NCBI RefSeq assembly: GCF_009712425.2
Contig: NZ_VCJR02000005.1
Location: 1 to 64,000, forward strand
Length of the DNA stretch: 64,000 nucleotides
Reading direction: 5' to 3'
Source of the DNA: Aquisalinus luteolus
Lineage (GTDB): Bacteria > Pseudomonadota > Alphaproteobacteria > Caulobacterales > Parvularculaceae
In this document: positions 58,036 to 64,000 of the stretch, piece after piece
Position numbering within the stretch: the first letter of the stretch is position 1
Layout: each line of letters opens with the position of its first letter
Position numbers and translations under genes: made by a program
The notes under the pieces: generated by a model
Seen by the model: the letters and a program-made list of their open reading frames with translations, nothing else
Told to the model about the DNA's origin: nothing
The model's database searches: none

Positions 58036-58512
58036 CTAGGCGCTGTTCAGCGCGTCCCAGAAGCGGGTCATGAAACCACGCTTTTGCGACGGCGCAGGCG
58101 TTTCGGCATCGAAGCTGGCCGATGAAGCAACAGCTGAGGCTGCAGTCGCGGGCGCTTCACCGCCACCGGCTTGACGCACCAGGTAATGCTGCAGCGAGGT
58201 CAGGGCCTGTGCTTCTTCAAGGGTGAAATCCGGCCCCAGCAACCGCTTGCAGCTTTCCTGCAGAACCGCGAAAGACGCCTTGATATCTTCCGGCGAAGCG
58301 TCGCCCTCGTTTATCTTCGCGCCGTTGTCGCCGACGGACAGCCATTGCTGGACCATCTGGGCCAGTTCGCGATCGCTGATATTGTCGACCTCGACATCAT
58401 GCGATGCGGCCAGTACGCGGCGCATATGCCCGCAGAAACTTTCCAGCACGGCCATATTGGCGAAAATCTTCGACCGCAGTGTCCGTACTGCCTTGATTTC
58501 AAGTGACTTCAT
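58036..58512 (-). CDS. Hypothetical helical protein
   Basis: A 158-residue soluble protein from ATG 58512, with AGGGG upstream; the longer frame is not supported. The first 70 residues and residues 85-115 are predicted helical. An Ala/Ser/Pro-rich linker at 120-145 and a conserved-looking tail GFMTRFWDALNSA follow. I recognise no family. It is convergent with the GH140-like gene and divergent from ccmC. Confidence 0.55.
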   Translation of the reverse strand: MKSLEIKAVRTLRSKIFANMAVLESFCGHMRRVLAASHDVEVDNISDRELAQMVQQWLSVGDNGAKINEGDASPEDIKASFAVLQESCKRLLGPDFTLEEAQALTSLQHYLVRQAGGGEAPATAASAVASSASFDAETPAPSQKRGFMTRFWDALNSA

Positions 58513-58641
58513 GATGCCATACCCCTGTAGCAACACCCCAACTTCGAGGTAGTCTGCAACAAAGAAAAGCCTGTGACAAATGGAACGTTGCGGTGCGGGC
58601 CAATAGACATGGCAGAAGGGTTGGGATAAGCAGTCCATCTC

Positions 58642-59427
58642 ATGAAAATGCTAGCGTTCCTTGCCAATCCCGACCGCTTCCGGCGGCTGACCGGACCGGC
58701 CCTGCCCGTTACCGGGCTGCTGGCGACCGGGCTGGTACTTGTCGGCGCGGTCTGGGCGCTGGGCTTCTCGCCGGACGATCAGGTGCAGGGCGAGGCGGTG
58801 AAGATCATGTATGTGCATGTGCCCGCCGCATGGATGGCGATGGCCGCCTATGCCTTCATCGCGGTCGCGAGCCTGATCGGTTATGTCTGGCGTCATTCTC
58901 TCGCCGATGTCGCCGCGCGGGAGGCCGCCCTGCCGGGCTTTGTCTTTACCCTGCTGGCACTCGTCACCGGATCGATCTGGGGACGAATCACCTGGGGCGT
59001 CTGGTGGGACTGGGATGCGCGCATGACGTCGATGCTTGCGCTCCTGTTCATCTATGCCGGTTACATGGCGCTTTGGCGGGCGATCGAGAATGAGGGCCAG
59101 GCCGCCCGTGCCGCGGCGCTGCTCGCCATGGTCGGGGCGATCAACCTGCCGATCATCAAGTTCTCCGTCGATTTCTGGGAGACGCTGCACCAGAAGGCGA
59201 GCGTGATCCGCGCCGATGGCCCGTCCATGCCAGCGAGCATGCTCTGGCCTCTGGCAATCATGGCGCTCGGTTATACCGCCTTTTTCGCCTTTCACGTGAT
59301 GCTCCGCATGCATACGGTCATCCTCGAGAAACGCCGCGAGGCCCGGGCGAGACCGGCGCGGGCAGCGAGCACGGCGACGATCTCCCATCCAGCATCGGAT
59401 GGAAGCCCCTCAGGGGAGCACGCCTGA
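58642..59427 (+). CDS. ccmC: Cytochrome c maturation haem-handling protein CcmC
   Basis: A 261-residue inner-membrane protein of the HemeHandling family. Six membrane segments are present and the tryptophan-rich periplasmic motif reads WGRITWGVWWDWDARM. Conserved haem-ligand histidines occur in MYVHVPAAW and LHQKASV. It presents haem to CcmE. It begins a ccmC-ccmD-ccmE operon with overlapping ends (TGATG). Its C-terminal tail is longer than usual and polar. No ccmA, ccmB or ccmF genes are in the window. Confidence 0.95.
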   Translation: MKMLAFLANPDRFRRLTGPALPVTGLLATGLVLVGAVWALGFSPDDQVQGEAVKIMYVHVPAAWMAMAAYAFIAVASLIGYVWRHSLADVAAREAALPGFVFTLLALVTGSIWGRITWGVWWDWDARMTSMLALLFIYAGYMALWRAIENEGQAARAAALLAMVGAINLPIIKFSVDFWETLHQKASVIRADGPSMPASMLWPLAIMALGYTAFFAFHVMLRMHTVILEKRREARARPARAASTATISHPASDGSPSGEHA

Positions 59428-59564
59428 TGGACGGATCGCTGATGGGAGAGGACTTCACGCTGGCGATAACTGCCTGCTGGGTGATCTCCGCCCTGTGTCT
59501 CGGCGCTATCGCCGCATGGGCCGTCGCCCGCTATCGCAAGGTTTCGGGGAACGACCATGACTGA
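59427..59564 (+). CDS. ccmD: Haem exporter small subunit CcmD
   Basis: A 45-residue single-helix membrane protein. Its ATG overlaps the ccmC stop (TGATG) and its 3' end overlaps ccmE by 8 bases. The helix (FTLAITACWVISALCLGAIA) is followed by a basic tail RYRKVSG, the usual CcmD form. It helps release holo-CcmE from CcmABC. The assignment rests mainly on position and topology. Confidence 0.9.
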   Translation: MDGSLMGEDFTLAITACWVISALCLGAIAAWAVARYRKVSGNDHD

Positions 59565-60054
59565 AGAACAACCGAAAAAGCGCATGCCGCGTCGTCGCCG
59601 CCAGCAGCGGCTGATGCTGGCCGCACTGATCGTACCGGCCCTGACCGGTGCCATCGGCCTTGCCGTCATCGCCATCGGCCAGAGCCAGGTCTATTTCTAT
59701 CCACCGCGCGACCTGCCTTCCCCGTCAGAGCTGGACGGTCGCACCGTGCGCCTCGGCGGCATGGTCGTCGAAGGCTCCATCGAACAGGGGCTGGAAACCG
59801 ACACCAGCTTCCGGGTCACCGATTATGTCGAGACCGTCACCGTCGTGACCAATGACATGCTGCCTGGCCTGTTCGGCGACAATCAGGGCGTCGTCGTGCA
59901 GGGCACGCTGGCCGCGGACGGCACCTTCATCGCCGCGCGCGTCATGGCCAAGCATGACGAGAACTATATGCCGGCTGAAGTCGCCGATGCCCTTGAAGAA
60001 AGCGGCAGGCTGGAAGAGTATAAGAAAAAAGGACTGGTCGAGCAGGACCGGTAG
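59557..60054 (+). CDS. ccmE: Cytochrome c maturation haem chaperone CcmE
   Basis: A 165-residue protein. The N-terminal membrane anchor spans about residues 19-40 after a basic RRRR stretch. The periplasmic OB-fold domain contains FYPPRDL, RLGGMVVEGSI and VMAKHDENYMP, where His133 binds haem covalently and Tyr137 is a ligand. It carries haem from CcmC to the CcmFH ligation complex. It overlaps ccmD and ends 20 bases before a small unknown gene. Confidence 0.95.
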   Translation: MTEEQPKKRMPRRRRQQRLMLAALIVPALTGAIGLAVIAIGQSQVYFYPPRDLPSPSELDGRTVRLGGMVVEGSIEQGLETDTSFRVTDYVETVTVVTNDMLPGLFGDNQGVVVQGTLAADGTFIAARVMAKHDENYMPAEVADALEESGRLEEYKKKGLVEQDR

Positions 60055-60074
60055 AGGGGTTTCGAGTACCACCC

Positions 60075-60392
60075 ATGTTCAGTGATTATTTCAAGGCGTG
60101 GTCCAACGCCGTCCTGGCCACGCAGGTCGTTACCGCCCGCCTGCCGATCCTCTATATGCTGGCCGTCGATCCGACACCGAGTCGGCAGAAAGAAGCGCAG
60201 CTGATGTTCGCGGAAAAGCAGGAGGCTCTGTTCGAGGGCCTTGTTGCGGCGCAACATATCGCTTGCCAAAACATGGCGGACATGATGTTTAGCCGCCAGC
60301 CGGGGCCTTCCGCCTTTACCGACTACATGAACGCCCTGACGAGCCCGGCCGAGCGCATCCTGAAGGCGAATGCAAAACGGCTCGGCAAATAG
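60075..60392 (+). CDS. Hypothetical helical protein after ccmE
   Basis: A 105-residue protein, almost fully helical, opening MFSDYFKAWSNAVLATQVVT and rich in Ala, Met and Gln. The repeated-helix character is a little like small phasin-type proteins, but the similarity is weak. It follows ccmE by 20 bases and may be on the same transcript. The function is unknown. Confidence 0.55.
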   Translation: MFSDYFKAWSNAVLATQVVTARLPILYMLAVDPTPSRQKEAQLMFAEKQEALFEGLVAAQHIACQNMADMMFSRQPGPSAFTDYMNALTSPAERILKANAKRLGK

Positions 60393-60497
60393 ATCTGCCC
60401 TCTCGCTTGCCTGATCGCGACCGGACGGACCACTCCTTCGATCCATTCCATCAGGCCGCTCCGGACCCGTCCGGGGACCAATCCGAGGACACATATT

Positions 60498-61775
60498 GTG
60501 AGCGCCGAGCCCCACACCACATTTTCCGGCGGTGATGCCAGTACCGGCAACGGTACGACACCGCGCGCCGGTTTCCGCGAATTCGTCGTCTCCATGGCCT
60601 TCCTCATTTCGCTGATCGCGATGGGTATCGATGCGATGCTGCCGGCACTCGGGCTGATTTCAGAAGACCTGTCCATCATGGGCGAGAACCATGCCCAGTT
60701 CGTCGTTGCCATCCTCTTTGCCGGCATGGCGTTCGGCCAGATCCTGTTCGGCCCGCTGTCGGAGAGCACGGGCCGGAAATATGCCGTCTATATCGGCCTT
60801 GCCGTTTTCGTCACCGGCAGCCTGATCGCCATGGTGACCCCGAATTTCACCGTGCTGCTCATCGCTCGCTTCATGCAGGGCTTTGGCGGCGCAGCGGGCC
60901 AGATCATCGCGATGGCAATGGTGCGCGACCGCTATAATGGCCGCGACATGGCGCGCGTCCTGTCCCTCGTGATGGGCGTGTTCATCCTTGTGCCTGCCGT
61001 CGCGCCGACCATCGGGCAATCCATCCTGTTTATCGGCGACTGGCGTGCCATCTTCTTCTTTCTCGCGCTTCAGGGCCTCGCCTGCCTCGCCCTGCTTCAC
61101 TTCCGCATCGAAGAGACGCTGCCCGTGGAGCGTCGCAAGCCCTATCGCGTCTCCATGGTCCTCAGTGGGCTGAAGGCGGTCGTTACAACGCCGGTCACCA
61201 TCGGCTACACGATCTGCGCGGGCTGCATTTTTGGCGGCATTATCGCCTACGTCTCATCAGCCCATCAGATTTTCCAGGAAATGTATGATACGGGCACGCT
61301 TTTCCCGCTGTTTTTCGGCATGATCGCCCTGTCTATCGGCGTTGCCTCCTTCACCAATTCCACGCTGGTCCGAAAGTTTGGCATGCGGCGGCTGGTGGCG
61401 ACAGGCATCAGCGGCATCTTCACGCTGACGGGTCTTTTCCTGATGTGGCAGCTGTTTGTCGACGCGACACCGCCGCTGGCGCTGTTCGTTGTCTTCGCCA
61501 TGTCGACTTTCTTCTGCTTCGGCATGCTGTTCGGCAATCTCAACGCCATGGCGATGGAGCCGATGGGCCATATCGCGGGCATTGCCGCCGCAGCAATGAG
61601 CTGCATCTCGACCACCATGTCGGTGACCATCGGCACGCTGATCGGCCAGTCCTTCAACGGCACGGTGCTGCCGCTGACGGCGGGGCTGTTCGGGCTGTCA
61701 ATCCTCGCCGCCTGCGTGATGTTCACCACGGAAAAACTGCGTGGGCCGGAACCCGTCCCCCAGCCTGGAGAATAA
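60498..61775 (+). CDS. Bcr/CflA-type MFS transporter
   Basis: A 425-residue inner-membrane protein from GTG 60498. A hydrophilic head of 27 residues precedes 12 membrane segments. IDAMLPALGLI in the first helix and FGQILFGPLSESTGRKYAVYIGL (motif A, seen as GPLSESTGRKY) match the DHA1 Bcr/CflA group. LVPAVAPTIGQSIL is the motif C region. Such proteins export drugs or small metabolites with proton exchange. It converges on the SDR gene. Confidence 0.85.
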   Translation: MSAEPHTTFSGGDASTGNGTTPRAGFREFVVSMAFLISLIAMGIDAMLPALGLISEDLSIMGENHAQFVVAILFAGMAFGQILFGPLSESTGRKYAVYIGLAVFVTGSLIAMVTPNFTVLLIARFMQGFGGAAGQIIAMAMVRDRYNGRDMARVLSLVMGVFILVPAVAPTIGQSILFIGDWRAIFFFLALQGLACLALLHFRIEETLPVERRKPYRVSMVLSGLKAVVTTPVTIGYTICAGCIFGGIIAYVSSAHQIFQEMYDTGTLFPLFFGMIALSIGVASFTNSTLVRKFGMRRLVATGISGIFTLTGLFLMWQLFVDATPPLALFVVFAMSTFFCFGMLFGNLNAMAMEPMGHIAGIAAAAMSCISTTMSVTIGTLIGQSFNGTVLPLTAGLFGLSILAACVMFTTEKLRGPEPVPQPGE

Positions 61776-61799
61776 GGGCCGCAAGTCGGTGAATAAGAA

Positions 61800-62549
61800 C
61801 TACCGCTTGGCTATGCCGCCATCGACGAAATACTCAGACCCCGTCACATAGGATGCATCATCGGATAAGAGGAAGCAGCAGACAGCGGCGACTTCCTCTG
61901 CCGTACCGAAACGGCCGAGCGGGACCTGTTTCTTGATCTGCTCGGCGAATTGTTCCTGTTCCTCTTCCGACATGCCTGTATTGGCAACGAAATTGGTATC
62001 GATCGGACCCGGCGCCACCGAATTCACGCGAATGCCGCGTTCCGACAGTTCCGCCGCCCATGACCGCGCGATTGCTGCAAGAGATGCCTTTGCCGCGGCA
62101 TAGACAGCCCCGCCCGGCTGGCCGAGATAAGCGGCGACTGACGAGGTGAGCAGCACTGCGCCCTTGTCGCTGATCATCGGCTTCAGCTGCGCCATCTGCA
62201 GCACGGGGCCGCGCACATTGGTATTGTGTAATTTGTCGTAAAATTCTTGGTCGACTTCTTCGGCGGGACGGAATTTTCCGTACCCGGCATTCAGGAAGGC
62301 CCCATCGATGCCGCCAATCTGGTCCTGGATCTTCTTGGCCAGGTCGACCGCGGCCTGCGGGTCGGTCGCGTCGTTTTTCAGGACGAGAGACCCGGAGGGC
62401 AGTTTTTCACCTGCGTCCTTCAGGTGGTCGTCGCTGTGGCCGGTAACGGCAACCTCGCCTCCCTCTTCGACGATGCGCAAGGCGGTCGCGAGACCGATGC
62501 CGCTGGTGCCGCCGGTGATGAGGATTTTCTTGCCGTCAAAACGTGCCAT
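61800..62549 (-). CDS. Short-chain dehydrogenase/reductase
   Basis: A 249-residue classical SDR oxidoreductase. The nucleotide site is ITGGTSGIGLATA near residue 10. LNAGYG replaces the usual NNAG. The catalytic set is Ser in LLTSSVAAY, and Tyr and Lys in VYAAAKASL. It ends with a C-terminal GSEYFVDGGI typical of the family. It uses NAD(P)H; the substrate is unknown. It is single, convergent with the MFS transporter. Confidence 0.9.
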   Translation of the reverse strand: MARFDGKKILITGGTSGIGLATALRIVEEGGEVAVTGHSDDHLKDAGEKLPSGSLVLKNDATDPQAAVDLAKKIQDQIGGIDGAFLNAGYGKFRPAEEVDQEFYDKLHNTNVRGPVLQMAQLKPMISDKGAVLLTSSVAAYLGQPGGAVYAAAKASLAAIARSWAAELSERGIRVNSVAPGPIDTNFVANTGMSEEEQEQFAEQIKKQVPLGRFGTAEEVAAVCCFLLSDDASYVTGSEYFVDGGIAKR

Positions 62550-62716
62550 GGGGTTACTCCTTGCTGTTGGCTTATAGGGCGGGCGCTACCGCCCCGGGTC
62601 GACTAGCCAACAAGGGCAGGCCGCCAGCGTTCAGCGCCTCGGTCCGCTTTCTCGTCATGACTGTTCAAATCCGCGTGTCTTTGGCATGCTGAAGAAAACA
62701 ACGAGGAGGAAGACCA

Positions 62717-63451
62717 ATGAAATATCTGATGACCGGCGCCGCCAGCGCCCTGATCCTGACCACTGCGGCAATCGCCCCGGCCCATGCCGATCATCATGGG
62801 GACAAGATGGAAGAAGGCTTCGTCGCCCTGTTCGACGGCACGAGCCTCGACGGCTGGACATCGTCGCTCGACAACCCTGCTGCCTTCAGCATCGAGGACG
62901 GCGTCCTCGTCGTGAAGGGCGACCGCGCGCACCTGTTCTATTCCGGTGAGATCGAGGACCACGACTTCACAGATTTCGAACTGCGCCTGAAGGTGCGGAC
63001 TACGGAAGGGTCGAATTCCGGCGTCTATTTCCACACGGTCTATCAGGAAGAGGGCTGGCCGGAGATCGGCCATGAGGCCCAGGTCAACTCAACACAGAGC
63101 GACCCACGCAAGACCGGCAGTCTTTACTCTGTCGCAGACATCTATGTCTCCGGCGATGAGAACGAGCCCGCCCTGCGCGTCGAAGGCGACAACAGTTTCG
63201 CCGCCCGCGACAAGGCTCCCTCCACCGACGGCGAATGGTTCGACTACACGATCCGCGTCGAGGGCAAAACGGTGACCATCAAGGTCGATGGCGAGACTAC
63301 CGTGAAATGGACCGAGCCGGACGATTGGGACCGCGAAGGCCGCAAGCTCGCTAGCGGCACCTTCGCGCTGCAGGCCCACGACCCTGACAGCGAGGTCCAC
63401 TACAAGGATATCCGCGTAAAGGTGCTGGACGCCGAAATGGGTGACGAATAA
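62717..63451 (+). CDS. Exported DUF1080 (3-keto-glycoside hydrolase-like) protein
   Basis: A 244-residue protein with a signal peptide ending AHA at residue 25. The mature jelly-roll domain shows GFVALFDGTSLDGW, FELRLKVRTTEGSNSGVYFHT (seen as TTEGSNSGVYFH), then GEWFDYTIRVEGKTVTIKVDGE and a C-terminal FALQAHDPDSEVHYKDIRVK (seen as ALQAHDPDSEVHYKDI). This is the DUF1080 pattern, some members of which cleave 3-keto sugars. AGGAGG sits before the start. It is followed by a terminator. Confidence 0.9.
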   Translation: MKYLMTGAASALILTTAAIAPAHADHHGDKMEEGFVALFDGTSLDGWTSSLDNPAAFSIEDGVLVVKGDRAHLFYSGEIEDHDFTDFELRLKVRTTEGSNSGVYFHTVYQEEGWPEIGHEAQVNSTQSDPRKTGSLYSVADIYVSGDENEPALRVEGDNSFAARDKAPSTDGEWFDYTIRVEGKTVTIKVDGETTVKWTEPDDWDREGRKLASGTFALQAHDPDSEVHYKDIRVKVLDAEMGDE

Positions 63452-63477
63452 CCATTATCACCCGATGAGCTTGTCAG

Positions 63478-63505
63478 AAGCCGGCCCTGAGAGGCCGGCT
63501 TTTTG
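63478..63505 (+). terminator. Intrinsic terminator of the DUF1080 gene
   Basis: AAGCCGGCC-CTGAGA-GGCCGGCTT is a perfect 9-bp stem followed by TTT. It lies 26 bases after the stop. Confidence 0.88.
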
Positions 63506-63587
63506 CTGCGCAGCCCGCTTGTTGCCCAAGGCTTTATGCCTTCTGCGCCCCTGTTCGAAACGGCCTCGATTAATAGCTCACCATTCA

Positions 63588-63615
63588 GAGGCCACGCGTT
63601 CGAGGCCACGCGTTC
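63588..63615. repeat. 14-bp tandem duplication
   Basis: GAGGCCACGCGTTC occurs twice in a row (63588-63601 and 63602-63615), followed by a partial third copy GAGGCC. It lies in the gene-free region (63452-63891) before the TetR-type gene and has no evident role. Confidence 0.7.
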
Positions 63616-63683
63616 GAGGCCTCCACGTTTGCAGGGCCCAGCTGGTACCGATCTTGGCCAGGACCTATCTGGGACCAAAAATG

Positions 63684-63828
63684 TGAGTAATCATTCACTC
63701 ATTACTCTTGACGACACCCCCGACAAGGAGTATCTATCCTTTGTGAGTGATCACTCACTCATATGAGGCCGATGGAATGATGCTTGGAAGCCCGGTCACA
63801 TCTGGTGTATCGAGTGATCACTCACTCA
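63684..63828. promoter_or_regulatory. Three copies of an 18-bp TetR-type operator
   Basis: The consensus YGAGTRATCAYTCACTCA occurs at 63684-63701, 63744-63761 and 63811-63828, spaced 60 and 67 bases start to start. The second copy contains the perfect 16-bp palindrome GTGAGTGATCACTCAC. Sites of this kind are typical of TetR/AcrR repressors. All three lie upstream of a TetR-like gene starting at 63892, which points to autoregulation. Confidence 0.7.
63708..63736 (+). promoter_or_regulatory. Candidate sigma70 promoter between operators
   Basis: TTGACG (63708-63713) and TATCTA (63731-63736) are 17 bases apart, close to the consensus. The pair lies between operator copies 1 and 2, so bound repressor would block it. 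Confidence 0.5.
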
Positions 63829-63891
63829 TTTTGCTGCCGAGGCAGCGAAACACTGCGCACGGCGCAGCATGTAAGGACGAGGAGAAGTACA

Positions 63892-64000
63892 ATGGCCGTT
63901 ACCGCAAGAGAAAGAGCCCTGTCAGGCGAGGATGAAGCCGTTCGCGGCGTCACCGCCCTCGACGGCACCACGAAAGCGAAGATCGAACGCGCGGCGCTGG
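63892..64000 (+). CDS. TetR-type regulator, partial (runs off the window)
   Basis: Only the first 36 residues are present. ATG 63892 follows GAGGAG. After a hydrophilic head (MAVTARERALSGEDEAVRGV), the segment TKAKIERAAL matches the start of the first helix of TetR/AcrR DNA-binding domains. Three TetR-like operators and a promoter lie upstream, which supports the call. The sensing domain and the ligand cannot be judged. Confidence 0.65.
   Translation, partial: MAVTARERALSGEDEAVRGVTALDGTTKAKIERAAL

Overview
The window looks like chromosomal DNA of an alphaproteobacterium, probably of the Caulobacterales/Maricaulales/Parvularculales type. The basis is a GcrA cell-cycle regulator, two full CtrA-type boxes (TTAA-N7-TTAAC), a contiguous dnaA-dnaN-recF-gyrB block with rpsT and mutM next to it, a SAM-II-type leader in front of metZ, the long fused dCTP deaminase typical of this class, and GC-rich core genes. 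I cannot name the genus.

Positions 1 to about 15,880 are the right-hand part of an integrated element. It ends at a tRNA-Arg(CCG) gene (15881-15957, minus), whose 3' end faces the element. A large serine integrase with two small companion genes (13691-15996) sits at this edge, and the integrase reading frame runs antisense through the tRNA. The left end lies outside the window. The cargo is visibly more AT-rich than the chromosome, especially around 2.4-8 kb. It contains a small resolvase/invertase with two inverted recombination-like sites, a protein made of six tandem Cro/CI-like helix-turn-helix modules, a 977-residue membrane-anchored helical-repeat protein, a MORN-like protein, a four-helix membrane protein with coiled coils, an exported protein with vWA-like and DUF2135-like regions, and a VirD4/TraG-like ATPase with an altered Walker A. 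Most of these have no function I can name, so this is the part most likely to hold something undescribed.

From 16 to 27.5 kb the chromosome carries a YbjN-like exported protein, an RsmB-type rRNA methyltransferase, a Bax-inhibitor-1 family protein with a CtrA box upstream, a TTC38-like protein, two small DUF proteins, an AEC transporter convergent with an MFS exporter-bioB pair, and small membrane or exported proteins.

From 27.6 to 43.8 kb lie the replication and translation genes: gyrB, recF, dnaN, dnaA, rpsT, mutM, rpsA and cmk, all on the minus strand, then an exported coiled-coil protein, an acyltransferase and dCTP deaminase. The 750-base gene-free stretch between dnaA and rpsT is a possible but weakly supported origin.

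From 43.8 to 64 kb come metZ with its SAM-II leader, apaG, trkH, hslO with an ABC-2 permease, gcrA with a CtrA box, a frameshifted sialidase-like gene, phoR-phoU-phoB with Pho-box-like sites but no pst genes, pyk, a GH140-like hydrolase, ccmC-ccmD-ccmE, a Bcr/CflA transporter, an SDR oxidoreductase and a DUF1080 protein. The window ends in the start of a TetR-type regulator preceded by three copies of an 18-bp operator.
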